A stretch of 64,000 nucleotides of DNA from Niastella populi (GTDB lineage Bacteria; Bacteroidota; Bacteroidia; Chitinophagales; Chitinophagaceae): NCBI RefSeq assembly GCF_002078015.1, contig NZ_LWBP01000195.1:1-64000 (forward strand). Direction: 5' to 3'. The notes below the pieces were generated by a model. That model was not told the DNA's origin. It saw nothing but the letters and a program-made list of their open reading frames with translations, and did no database searches. Of this stretch, positions 18,708 through 28,325 are shown one piece after another (positions within the stretch are counted from its first letter, which is position 1; each line of letters starts with the position of its first letter). A program made the translations under genes and the position numbers.

Positions 18708-18753
18708 GGTAGTTGATCTACTGCGGGAATGAAAACTATCGGAGATCACTAAT

Positions 18754-18789
18754 AAAAAGGCTGCCGGCAAACATATGATTGCGGCAGCC
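18754..18789 (-). terminator. Intrinsic terminator of the 230-residue lipoprotein gene
   Basis: 8-bp stem GGCTGCCG / CGGCAGCC with a T-rich tail (TTTTTATT) on the minus strand, 18 bp past the stop at 18807. Confidence 0.85.
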
Positions 18790-18806
18790 CTTTCTTGAAA
18801 TATACA

Positions 18807-19499
18807 TTAATCTTTCGCTTTTTTGATCATAGGCAATTTTGCATATTGAACCAGTACTGAATCGTAAAGACCCAGCAGGCTCTGCAAGTTGTGATTTAAC
18901 ACATTGATCGCCGGCATTTCGTTAGGTATGGCAACACAGTTGTCTGATTTAACGATATAAGTCAACAGGGGAGCATAGTAGTTGAGACCGTTTACGATCA
19001 ATGGCGATACTTTACGATAGGTACTGCAGTTGGCATCGGGACAATCGGTAAAGGGATTGTACTCAGCTACGTAATTAGACAATGACTGGCAGGGAACTCC
19101 CGTTGAAGGTATTGGAGTTGATGTATACTCTCTAACCAACATAATGGAATCTCTGTAACCCACGATCTGCATGTTTACACCGTTTACATTTACACGATTA
19201 TCGTTCAACATATTCAACATGGTATTTGATGCCGGAACAGGAACCGTGCTTATACCAGGAAAAAAATGCTTTTTTACTTCATCATTGGCATTCCGGTTAA
19301 GGAAATTCTGAATGGAAGCCTGATCAGTGATAACGGTGTTTTGTGTATATATGGCAAGCTCTTTAATTTCCATAGATTCACCGGGATAATAAGACTCAAG
19401 AATGGTGTCTCCCGGAACAGTAACTTCAGATTTGTCTTTCTTACATGCATTTAAAAATGCTACAGACACTAACAAAGGGAGCAGGATTTTGTACTTCAT
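18807..19499 (-). CDS. Lipoprotein of unknown function
   Basis: 230 residues. Lipoprotein leader MKYKILLPLLVSVAFLNAC with Cys19, then KKDKSEV. The mature region carries five further cysteines, four of them between about 138 and 161 (VPCQSL, FTDCPDANCSTY), suggesting disulphide bonds or a small metal site, and a segment resembling an FKBP- or peptidyl-prolyl-type lipoprotein layout (YTQNTVITDQASIQNFLNRN) without a recognisable catalytic motif. No family assigned. It ends at its own terminator, and the next gene downstream is another lipoprotein on the same strand. Expression alone or with that neighbour cannot be told. Confidence 0.78.
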   Translation of the reverse strand: MKYKILLPLLVSVAFLNACKKDKSEVTVPGDTILESYYPGESMEIKELAIYTQNTVITDQASIQNFLNRNANDEVKKHFFPGISTVPVPASNTMLNMLNDNRVNVNGVNMQIVGYRDSIMLVREYTSTPIPSTGVPCQSLSNYVAEYNPFTDCPDANCSTYRKVSPLIVNGLNYYAPLLTYIVKSDNCVAIPNEMPAINVLNHNLQSLLGLYDSVLVQYAKLPMIKKAKD

Positions 19500-20010
19500 C
19501 GCGTTTATTATTATAGTTTATATTGAATACACAATGCTATGGCTGGTTAGCACACACACTTCGGCCATTACAGCCGCAACGATGCGTCTATTTACTTTTT
19601 CTTCCCGGCTAAAGCTTCGCTAATAGTAATACAGTAAGGCTTTACACCTTATTCTTTTGGCAGTTAGGGGCTAACAATTGTTCAATGTAGGCAAAACAAC
19701 AGGCAATTTTCGTTTCTGCAATAGATTAGACAAGCGGTTTGCAGATGTAGTTAAAACTCTTGTGGCAATCTGAATCTTTCGTTTCCTGCAATCGGTGGGA
19801 TTTGATTATCAGGGATGGCAAGTATTTATAATTGTCAAAATTACACATATCAGTTCACATAAACAACAGCCTCGTAAAAAAAGTTCTCTACTAAGAGCAG
19901 ATTCATCACCGGGAAGTTGCATCTTCCTGTAAATTATTTTTAGAAAAAAAATGTAATCGCTTTAAATGCGTAAATCAATTACGTGTGCCGTTTATAATAC
20001 TCCATAAATA
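19500..20010. other. Intergenic region, nothing recognised
   Basis: About 510 bp of AT-rich sequence upstream of the 230-residue lipoprotein gene. A TGTAATCGCTTTAA segment at 19952-19965 partly resembles the operator-like sites near 36300 and 36690. No gene is supported. Confidence 0.4.
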
Positions 20011-20039
20011 AAAAACTCCTGTATTGAAATACAGGAGTT
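20011..20039 (-). terminator. Orphan intrinsic terminator, minus strand
   Basis: 12-bp stem AACTCCTGTATT / AATACAGGAGTT followed on the minus strand by TTTTT. No established gene feeds it; the only candidate is the short open frame at 20085-20348, 45 bp upstream. Confidence 0.8.
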
Positions 20040-20084
20040 CAGGATAATCATTTGCACCTGGAATAGACATTCAAAGCTGAACGA

Positions 20085-20348
20085 TTATCGCTGTACGAAA
20101 TAAAATGCAAATTGTTCCCTGTACCGCCGGGCGTTGGCCCAATGGCCGGGTTCTTTGCTATTATTGATTATTATACTCACTTTAAAAAATACACTCTTTA
20201 TCTTTTTTACCCATTCGCCATATCTTAAAACGTGTTCAAAAAGATCAACGATTTGGGATAAAAAACTACCAATTGATACTATACATTCCCGTAAAGGTTC
20301 AAACGCCAAACCATCCTGCCCCCTCCTGTAAAAAAACAGTAAACACAA
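20085..20348 (-). CDS. Doubtful small open frame (up to about 87 residues) ahead of an orphan terminator
   Basis: The frame is open from about 20390 but has no ATG; a TTG at 20348 would give 87 residues. The C-terminal half is basic (GEWVKKIKS, ANARRYREQFAFYFVQR). No family recognised. The reason for listing it is the strong minus-strand terminator at 20011-20039 just beyond its stop. It could instead be the remains of a longer gene, or the locus could make a non-coding transcript. Confidence 0.22.
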   Translation of the reverse strand: MCLLFFYRRGQDGLAFEPLRECIVSIGSFLSQIVDLFEHVLRYGEWVKKIKSVFFKVSIIINNSKEPGHWANARRYREQFAFYFVQR

Positions 20349-20840
20349 ATCATACTGCCTGACCCGCCAGTTTAGTTCACTCAGCCCCTGTTACCCCGTC
20401 AGCTACAGGTTGTAAAATGGGTACAGGTTTTATCAGCAAACCGGCTGACTACAGCAACGGATCTCCCCCGGGTGCCGGTAAACCGGAATGACCAGCTTTG
20501 TTTCGGAAAATATAAAATGAAGCAGGAAGGCGGATGATAGTTTCATATGACAATCGTTAAGGTTATGGCAATGGCGCGTTGGCGCTTTTTCCAGGGTGCA
20601 GCCCTTAATAACCCCGGCAGCTTTTTAATATGAATATCTTCTGCTGGAAGATCTTTACAAACCTATTATTAACCAGTGAATTAGAGGTACGGATTTTGAT
20701 CTTTATGGTTTGATTTTTATTCATAGCGGTATAAAAACCGGTATTGGGAAGCGTAAATAGTCACAAATACACTTATGCTGCCGGAAAATTAATTTTTCCC
20801 TACTTTTAACCCGCTAACGATTACAGAAAGGGGGGATCAC
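20349..20840. other. Leader region of the HTCS gene
   Basis: About 490 bp without a supported gene. An AAAGGGGGGA ribosome-binding-like stretch at 20826-20835 sits directly before the HTCS ATG. No clear promoter was identified. Confidence 0.45.
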
Positions 20841-23800
20841 ATGCGTTGTAAAGCCATAGGCACACTTTCTATATTGCTATTGCTGGCAACATGCTCAGTT
20901 GCCTGGAATTACCCGGTAAAATACCTCGGCATCGACCAGGGTTTATCGAATAATGTGGTTATTACAATTTACCAGGACTATAAAGGCTTTATGTGGTTTG
21001 GCACCTACGATGGCCTCAACCGCTATGACGGCTACGGTTTTAAAATATTCAGGAACGTCATTGGCGACAGCACCTCCCTGAATAACAATACCATTTATAC
21101 GATCGAGGGGGATAAAGAAAACAATATTTGGGTGGGCGGACTGAAAGGCGCCTGCGTGTATGACCCGGTAAGATCGAATTTTTCGCGGTTACAATACAGC
21201 ACATTCAACGGGGGGGCCCTGCAATACCTGCAGGATAATATCCATACCATTAAAGCCTCGGCTGCCGGTTATATGCTTATAGGCACCCAGCAAAACGGAT
21301 TACTCCTGTTTGAAAACAAACGTTCAATCGGTATACAGGTCCCTTTTCAGCAACATAGTTCCTACGATGTAACTGCCGTTGAACCCGATAAACGACACAA
21401 TGCCATCTGGGTCTTTATTCAACAGGTTGGTCTCTGCCGGTACGATCATTCAAAAAAAAGCCTGCAGCTTGTAAGCAATGCTTTTAAACAGGCCAATAGC
21501 TTAAAAGCCGATAAACAGGGTAATCTCTGGCTGGGAAACGAAAATGGTCTTTATCACTTCGACGTTTCCACCTGGCAGTATTCAAACAACTATCTTCCCT
21601 GGCGCAGCAAGATCGTTAACCTGAATTTCGATAAACAGAATGTGCTATGGATCGGTTCAGACGGCAATGGCCTGCTGCAACTGCGGCCCGGCGACACAAA
21701 AGCATCGCCGTTTGTTTCAGCCACAGGTAAACCGCTGGTGAACAGCAATGCCGTGTATGCTATTTATGAAGATGCAGACGGCCGCAACTGGATCGGCACA
21801 TTGCGTGGCGGCATCAATATGTTAGCGCCGCGCACAAGCTCATTTACGAACATTACGTATAATCCGCCGGGGAACGACAACCTCGTCAACAACTTCATAC
21901 TGTCGTTCTGCGAAGACGAAAAGAACAATCTTTGGGTTGGAACCGATGGTGCAGGGCTCCGGTACTGGAACCGGAAACAAAATACCTTCACTCAATACGT
22001 CAACAACAGCACCACCGGTAATTCCATCAGCAGTAATTTCATTACAGGTATTGTTAAAGATAAGCATAATGAAATATGGGTATCTACCTGGCTGGGCGGC
22101 ATCAACCGTTTTAATAAAAGCACCGGTACCTTTACCCGCTACGATTGCTACAACCCGGTAACGCGTGAAAAAGAGAATAATGTGTGGCTGTTGTACCGCG
22201 ACGCTCAGAACAGGTTGTGGGCCGGCGCCACCAACGAAGGCAGCCTGTACCTGTTCAATTATCAAAGCAACCAGTTTGAGCTGTTCGACAATAACATTAC
22301 CAACCTGCAATGTATTGCCGAAGACCGGCAGGGCGGTTTCTGGGGCGGCAATTATTCTACCCTCTTCCGCATTGATCGCAACAACAAAAAACATCAGCGC
22401 TACAATATAGATTATACCCTGCGCTGTATTCATGAGGATGCGAAACACAATTTCTGGATCGGCACCCAGGAGGGCGGTTTATTATTATTCGATCGTACAA
22501 CAGGCAAATACAAACGTTTTACTACAGCCGACGGTTTGCCCGGCAATTCCATTCTGCGGATGCTGGAAGATGCTGCCGGTAATTTATGGTTAAGCACCTA
22601 TAATGGGTTGTGCCGGTTCAACCCCCAGACAAAAACCTGCCGGAACTTTTCTCAATCCGACGGATTGCAAAGCAACCAGTTCAGTTTCAACGCAGGTCTT
22701 GCTTTGAGTACCGGCGAATTCCTTTTCGGGGGTATAAAAGGGTTCAATGTTTTTTATCCCGACAGCGTACAGGATGAAGCTGAACAACCAGCCATTTTTT
22801 TGACGGGACTAAAAATAAACAATGCGCCCGCCGAAGGGAATGATCAATACATTACAGCCAGAACGCTCGACCGTATTGACGAGGTCACCATTCCTTTCGA
22901 CCGCGCGGTGGTATCGCTCGATTTCCTGGCACTGGAATACAATGGCGCCGACAAGATCAATTACGCTTATTTCTTACAGGGCTGGGATAAAGACTGGAAT
23001 TATGTGAACCGCATCAGAACCGCCAACTACTCGCGATTGCAGGAAGGAAAATACCAGTTCAGGGTGAAGATCATGAACCCCGACGGCACCTGGGGCAACG
23101 AAACCCGTCTGCTGAACATTATAGTGCTGCCGCCCTGGTACAGAACGTGGTGGGCCTATTTATTATATGCGGTGTCCTTTGCCGGCATTATATATATCTA
23201 CATTCGCTATACCCGCACGCAGGAACGGTTACGCTACGAGATCAAACTGGCACATGTAGAGAATGAAAAAGAGAAGGAATTGATGGAGCGGAAGATGACC
23301 TTCTTCACCAATGTGTCGCATGAATTCAGAACACCGCTTTCACTGATCATCAACCCGCTAAAGGAAGCGCTGCATACAGAACCCCGCAACGATCTGAGAA
23401 CCGCATGGCGCAATGCGCGTCGTTTGTTAAGCCTGGTTGATCAGTTACTGCTTTTCAGAAAAGCAGACAATGGATCCGATACCTGTACAATTGCCGCCAT
23501 CGACATTATTCACCTTTGCGAAGAGGTTCACCAGTGCTTTGTGCACCAGGCCAAAACGAAAAACATCGATTACCGCTTCACAACGGTAACGCCTTCCCTG
23601 ACCATTTATGCAGATTATGAAAAGATAGAAATTGCCCTTTTCAACCTGTTGTCCAACGCATTTAAATTCACGCCTGACCATGGTTCTATTATTTTTAGTG
23701 TGCTGGAAACAAACAATACGGTGATCCTCGACATTCGCGATACCGGTTGCGGCATCGAGGCGGCCGACAGCCAGCGCATATTTGAAAAGTTTCAACAGGC

Positions 23801-24902
23801 AGGGCATGGCAAACGGCAATCGGGTTTCGGTATCGGGCTGTTCCTGGTAAAACAATATATAGAAAACCATAACGGCACGGTAACCTGTACCAGTGCGTTG
23901 AACCAGGGCACCACATTTTCCATTACATTATATAAAGGTTACAGCCACCTGCCCGCCCATTACGATTTCGTATCCGGCAAGGTGAATGAAGAGCACAATC
24001 TGCTGAAGGAATTGGCCGTGGAAGCTGACCAGCAACCTGAGGAAGAAAATGAGCCGGCGCCCGTTAAACAGGAAGGCAAACGGGCGGAAGAAGTGGTGAC
24101 ACAGAAGAAATCGATCCTGTTGATAGACGATAACCGGGACATCACCCAGTACCTGCAACAAATGTTCGAAAACAATTACCTGGTGTATGCAGCAGATAAT
24201 GGCGACGATGGGTACAAACTGGCCCTGCGGCACACGCCCGACCTGGTTATCAGCGACATCAATATGCAGGGTATGGATGGACTGGAGCTCTGTTCAAAAT
24301 TGAAACAGTCCGATATCCTTGGTCATATTCCCGTGATCCTGCTCACCGCCTCTGCCGCCACCGATATGAAATTAAAAGGTATTGAAGGCGGCGCCGACGA
24401 TTATATTACCAAACCTTTCGATAAAACACTGCTTCAGGCAAAAGTGGAGACTATTTTGCGGAACCGCAACCTGCTGCAGCGTTTCTTTTTCGACAGCATC
24501 ACCCTGAAAGAAACATCCACAAAAGTGCCGGCCGAATACCAGGAGTTCCTGCGTAAATGCATTTCGGTGATAGAGCAGAACATCGATACCGAAGACTTTA
24601 CCATCAAAAAATTCTCCCAGGCAATGGGTATGAGCCATCCGGCCTTATATAATAAGGTGAAATCGATCTCGGGCCAGTCATTAAATGCTTTTATCCGTTC
24701 TATCCGGCTCCGGCGGGCTGCGGTGCTGATGTTGACGGAGAACATGAACATCAGGCAGGCCGCCTTCCAGGTAGGCATCAATGACGTTCGCTACTTCCGC
24801 GAACAGTTTGTAAAAGTATTCCATATGACGCCATCGGAATATATAAAGAAATACCGCGGCGCATTCAACAGGGATCACAATGTGATAAAAAGCGACCTAT
24901 GA
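20841..24902 (+). CDS. Hybrid two-component system sensor/regulator (HTCS) with AraC output
   Basis: 1353 residues, the usual size. Signal peptide (about 1-21); periplasmic two-component regulator propeller repeats (about 30-700, e.g. MWFGTYDGLNRYDG, LWVGTDGAGLRYW, FWIGTQEGGLLLF); Y_Y_Y domain (about 715-775); one membrane helix (about 778-797); HisKA with phospho-acceptor His near 827 (FFTNVSHEFRTPLS); HATPase (DTGCGIEAADSQRIFEKF); receiver with Asp near 1138 (LVISDINMQGMDG) and Lys in YITKPF; C-terminal AraC HTH (about 1235-1345, AAFQVGINDVRYFREQF). Such proteins bind oligosaccharide in the periplasm and activate the adjacent PUL. SusC, SusD and GH2 genes follow on the same strand, so they are its likely targets. 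Confidence 0.97.
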   Translation: MRCKAIGTLSILLLLATCSVAWNYPVKYLGIDQGLSNNVVITIYQDYKGFMWFGTYDGLNRYDGYGFKIFRNVIGDSTSLNNNTIYTIEGDKENNIWVGGLKGACVYDPVRSNFSRLQYSTFNGGALQYLQDNIHTIKASAAGYMLIGTQQNGLLLFENKRSIGIQVPFQQHSSYDVTAVEPDKRHNAIWVFIQQVGLCRYDHSKKSLQLVSNAFKQANSLKADKQGNLWLGNENGLYHFDVSTWQYSNNYLPWRSKIVNLNFDKQNVLWIGSDGNGLLQLRPGDTKASPFVSATGKPLVNSNAVYAIYEDADGRNWIGTLRGGINMLAPRTSSFTNITYNPPGNDNLVNNFILSFCEDEKNNLWVGTDGAGLRYWNRKQNTFTQYVNNSTTGNSISSNFITGIVKDKHNEIWVSTWLGGINRFNKSTGTFTRYDCYNPVTREKENNVWLLYRDAQNRLWAGATNEGSLYLFNYQSNQFELFDNNITNLQCIAEDRQGGFWGGNYSTLFRIDRNNKKHQRYNIDYTLRCIHEDAKHNFWIGTQEGGLLLFDRTTGKYKRFTTADGLPGNSILRMLEDAAGNLWLSTYNGLCRFNPQTKTCRNFSQSDGLQSNQFSFNAGLALSTGEFLFGGIKGFNVFYPDSVQDEAEQPAIFLTGLKINNAPAEGNDQYITARTLDRIDEVTIPFDRAVVSLDFLALEYNGADKINYAYFLQGWDKDWNYVNRIRTANYSRLQEGKYQFRVKIMNPDGTWGNETRLLNIIVLPPWYRTWWAYLLYAVSFAGIIYIYIRYTRTQERLRYEIKLAHVENEKEKELMERKMTFFTNVSHEFRTPLSLIINPLKEALHTEPRNDLRTAWRNARRLLSLVDQLLLFRKADNGSDTCTIAAIDIIHLCEEVHQCFVHQAKTKNIDYRFTTVTPSLTIYADYEKIEIALFNLLSNAFKFTPDHGSIIFSVLETNNTVILDIRDTGCGIEAADSQRIFEKFQQAGHGKRQSGFGIGLFLVKQYIENHNGTVTCTSALNQGTTFSITLYKGYSHLPAHYDFVSGKVNEEHNLLKELAVEADQQPEEENEPAPVKQEGKRAEEVVTQKKSILLIDDNRDITQYLQQMFENNYLVYAADNGDDGYKLALRHTPDLVISDINMQGMDGLELCSKLKQSDILGHIPVILLTASAATDMKLKGIEGGADDYITKPFDKTLLQAKVETILRNRNLLQRFFFDSITLKETSTKVPAEYQEFLRKCISVIEQNIDTEDFTIKKFSQAMGMSHPALYNKVKSISGQSLNAFIRSIRLRRAAVLMLTENMNIRQAAFQVGINDVRYFREQFVKVFHMTPSEYIKKYRGAFNRDHNVIKSDL

Positions 24903-25036
24903 GGATGTGACAGTATTCATTATCCCATTTTGTATTCCCTGTATTTCATTGTCAAATTATCACATTATCCCATTAAATTCACCCCCCTCATTTTAGTGAT
25001 TTACCCCCTCTTCTCCCCCTTTTACCAACCTACTTT

Positions 25037-25162
25037 GCAGAAGGCTGAAGGCGCAAGGCAGAAGGCATAAGGCCTAATCCCCGGATTTCGGGCTTACTGA
25101 AAATATTCGGGGGAATGGCATTTCGAAACCAGCGTTCAGCGTTCAGCCTTAAGCCTTCAGCG
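25037..25162. repeat. Word-repeat runs between the HTCS gene and susC
   Basis: GCAGAAGGCTGAAGGCGCAA continuing to AAGGCATAAGGCC at 25037-25073, and AGCGTTCAGCGTTCAGCCTT continuing to TTCAGCG at 25131-25161. These resemble the block at 6371-6625. They lie in the presumed promoter region of the PUL. Confidence 0.65.
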
Positions 25163-25196
25163 TAATTGATTTCTTAACCCAAACGAGCTTGTTCGT

Positions 25197-28100
25197 ATGA
25201 GACAATTTCTGCACCTGCAACACAGGGCGGCCGGTTTTCTGTTTACCCGGGCCGTCAAACAAATGCTTCTCATTGCCTTTTTTCACGTGATCAGTTTACC
25301 GCTGTTTGCCCAGTCCCCGGTTCAGGGCAGGGTTACCGGCAATGAAGGTCCATTGGCTGGGGTTACCGTCACAATTAAAGGCACTCAAACATCCACCGTT
25401 ACCGATACGGCTGGTAAGTTTTCCATTTCCGCCGCCGATAAGTCGGTGCTGGTATTCACACATATTAATTATGCAGTTCGGGAGATCACCGTAAATGGTA
25501 CGGAAGAGATCAATGTAACCCTGAACGCGGCGAACAGCAACCTCAACGAAGTGATCGTGATCGGGTACAACACGCAAAAGAAAGCCACGCTCACAGGATC
25601 CGTTTCTGTCGTAAAAGGCGCCGACCTGGTAAAGAGCCCGCAGGTAAACGTTTCCAACTCCCTGGCCGGCCGCGTATCGGGTATCATCCTTAACAACCGC
25701 AGCGGTGAACCGGGTTACGACGGCTCCAGTATTTCCATCCGCGGAAAAGGTACAACCAATAATAATGACGTACTGATCGTAGTTGATGGCGTACCGGGAC
25801 AGATAGGCGGGCTTGAAAGATTGAACCCGAACGATATTGAAAGCATGTCTATATTAAAAGACGCTTCTGCCGCCATCTACGGCAGCCGTGCCGCAAATGG
25901 CGTAATTCTCATTACCACCAAACGCGGCAAAACGGGCAAACCATCCATTTCGGTCAGTTACGACCATGGCTTTTCTTCCCCTACCCGTTTACCCAAAATG
26001 GCCGATGCCGCCACTTACGCAGCCATCAGCAATGAAATTGCATATTATAATAACCCGGCCGGCGGCATGAACCAGCAATACGCTGCTGCCGACATTCAAA
26101 AGTTTGCCGATGGCACTGATCCGCTAAACTTTCCCAATACCGATTGGGCAAAAACGACCCTTAAAAACTCCACGGGGCAGGACAATGCCAATGTTTCGAT
26201 TTCCGGCGGCTCAGATAATGTGCGTTATTATTTAAGCGCCGGTTTCCTTTACCAGGATGGCCTGTACAAAAACGGCGCTGCCAAATACAATCAATACAGC
26301 TTCCGCTCGAACATCGACGCCAATATCACCAAAGACTTCAAGGTGAGCCTGTACTTATCGGGCCGCGAAGAAGACCGGCAATTCCCCACCTCATCCGCAG
26401 GCAGCATCTTCCGCTCTATCTATCGCGCCTACTCAACCATCCCGGCCTTCTACCCCAATGGCCTGCCTTCAACTGGTATTGAAGGAAATAATCCGGCGCT
26501 GATGGCAACAAGTATAGGCGGCCTTTCGAAAAATCCCGGCCAGGTATTTAATGGCATATTGAAAAGCAGTTATAATATTCCCGGCGTAAAAGGCTTATCG
26601 GCAGAAGGATTTGCGGCGGTAGACAAATCGTGGTTCTTCACAAAAACATTCAATACGCCTTACGTCCTGTATTCATACGACAAGGCCACTGATAATTATA
26701 ACCCGAGGGTCGTTGGCGGCAGTAATAACGCCGCTACCCTCAATGAAAGCCAGGAGAACAGAACACAGATCACTACCAACATCAGGCTGAACTATATAAA
26801 TAATTTCGGTGATCATAATATCAATGCCTTCATTGGATACGAACAAAGTGAAATGAAACGCGACACCTTCGGCGCTGCCCGTATAAATTTCCCTTCGGTT
26901 CAAACACCTGAATTATCGCAGGGCGGCACCGCTGCTACCGACCGCGACAATGGCGGCAAAAGCAATAACTACACCCGCAAAAGCTATCTGGGAAGAATAG
27001 CCTACAACTATGACGAACGCTATCTGTTCGAAGCACAAATGCGTATCGACGGCTCATCTACTTTCCCCAGCGGCAAACGGTATGGCTATTTCCCATCAGT
27101 ATCGGCAGGCTGGCGCATTTCCAATGAAAAATGGTTCCGCGACCTTACGTTTATAAATGAATTGAAGATCCGTGCATCCTATGGCGTATTGGGTAATGAC
27201 AACGTGGCCATGTTCCAGTACCTGAACAATTATTCATTCAACAGCCAGGTGGTATTGGGACCGGGTATAGTGCCCGCCATTGACCTTACCAAACTGGCCA
27301 ATTCACAAATACATTGGGAGGAGGCGCGTAAAACAGATATCGGTATAGAAGGGGTTGTGCTCAGGGATATCTCGTTTGAATTCATCTGGTTCAGACAACA
27401 ACGCACCAATATCCTTGCCAACCGTAACGCATCCATACCTGCCGTCACCGGCATTGTAAATCCATTTGGCTCCGATCCTTTGGTTCCCTCTGAAAACATC
27501 GGTGAAGTAAATAGCAATGGGATCGAAGCAACATTGGGTTACAACAACCGTAAAGGAAAATTCCATTATGGCGCTTCCGCCAACATTACCTATGCCAAAA
27601 ACAAGATCATCTTTATCGATGAAGCGCCGGCTGTACTTACCTGGCAAAAACAAACCGGCGGCCCATTGAACAATTACCTCCTGTATAATTCGCTCGGCAT
27701 CTTCCGCAGTGCAGATGAGATCAACAAATACCCGCACCTGAGCGGTGCGCAGCCCGGCGATCTTATTTTGCAGGATTATAACAACGATGGCAGGATCACC
27801 GCCGACGACCAGGTAAGAACAAAATATGGCAACATTCCTCAAATCACGTATGGCATATTGATGAATGCAGATTACAAATCGTTTGACGTATCTGTCGTCT
27901 TTGCCGGACAAACCCGCGTAAGCCAGTTCGTATTGCCCGAGTCGGGCACGGTTGGTAACTTTTACAGCAGTTGGGCCGATAATCGCTTGAGCCCATCGAA
28001 TGCCAACGGTTCATATCCCCGGGTCGACACCCGTACATCGGCTTCTGTCAATGGCGGCTTGTACCCCAGTACATTCTGGCTGAACAATGCCTCCTTCCTG

Positions 28101-28307
28101 CGATTGAAGAATATAGAGCTTGGTTATAATATCACCGGCGCGGCATTGACAAAATTAAAAATGCAATCACTGCGGGTATACCTGAGCGCCTTCAACCTGT
28201 TCACCGTTACAAAAGTGAAAGACTACGATCCGGAAGGCGATAATTACAGCGGGCAGTTCTATCCGCAGCAACGAATTGTAAACCTGGGTGTAGGATTAAG
28301 ATTTTAA
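25197..28307 (+). CDS. SusC/RagA-type TonB-dependent receptor of the HTCS-linked PUL
   Basis: 1036 residues. A signal peptide ends near residue 39 (SLPLFAQ), followed by a carboxypeptidase-regulatory-like domain (about 43-115), TonB-box-like EVIVIGYNTQKK, plug (about 125-235, with VLIVVDGVPGQIG and YGSRAANGVILITTKRG) and barrel ending VNLGVGLRF. No STN domain is present, in keeping with control by the HTCS rather than by a FecR pair. It forms the import channel with the SusD encoded 18 bp downstream. The substrate is unknown; the GH2 enzyme suggests a beta-galactoside- or related beta-linked glycan. Confidence 0.96.
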   Translation: MRQFLHLQHRAAGFLFTRAVKQMLLIAFFHVISLPLFAQSPVQGRVTGNEGPLAGVTVTIKGTQTSTVTDTAGKFSISAADKSVLVFTHINYAVREITVNGTEEINVTLNAANSNLNEVIVIGYNTQKKATLTGSVSVVKGADLVKSPQVNVSNSLAGRVSGIILNNRSGEPGYDGSSISIRGKGTTNNNDVLIVVDGVPGQIGGLERLNPNDIESMSILKDASAAIYGSRAANGVILITTKRGKTGKPSISVSYDHGFSSPTRLPKMADAATYAAISNEIAYYNNPAGGMNQQYAAADIQKFADGTDPLNFPNTDWAKTTLKNSTGQDNANVSISGGSDNVRYYLSAGFLYQDGLYKNGAAKYNQYSFRSNIDANITKDFKVSLYLSGREEDRQFPTSSAGSIFRSIYRAYSTIPAFYPNGLPSTGIEGNNPALMATSIGGLSKNPGQVFNGILKSSYNIPGVKGLSAEGFAAVDKSWFFTKTFNTPYVLYSYDKATDNYNPRVVGGSNNAATLNESQENRTQITTNIRLNYINNFGDHNINAFIGYEQSEMKRDTFGAARINFPSVQTPELSQGGTAATDRDNGGKSNNYTRKSYLGRIAYNYDERYLFEAQMRIDGSSTFPSGKRYGYFPSVSAGWRISNEKWFRDLTFINELKIRASYGVLGNDNVAMFQYLNNYSFNSQVVLGPGIVPAIDLTKLANSQIHWEEARKTDIGIEGVVLRDISFEFIWFRQQRTNILANRNASIPAVTGIVNPFGSDPLVPSENIGEVNSNGIEATLGYNNRKGKFHYGASANITYAKNKIIFIDEAPAVLTWQKQTGGPLNNYLLYNSLGIFRSADEINKYPHLSGAQPGDLILQDYNNDGRITADDQVRTKYGNIPQITYGILMNADYKSFDVSVVFAGQTRVSQFVLPESGTVGNFYSSWADNRLSPSNANGSYPRVDTRTSASVNGGLYPSTFWLNNASFLRLKNIELGYNITGAALTKLKMQSLRVYLSAFNLFTVTKVKDYDPEGDNYSGQFYPQQRIVNLGVGLRF

Positions 28308-28325
28308 ACTGTAAATAGGCAGACA

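Noticed and set aside
27303-27911. Long open frame antisense to the SusC gene (202 codons, minus)
   Set aside because: Fully inside the strongly supported SusC frame; its translation has no family text and arises from the codon bias of the real gene.
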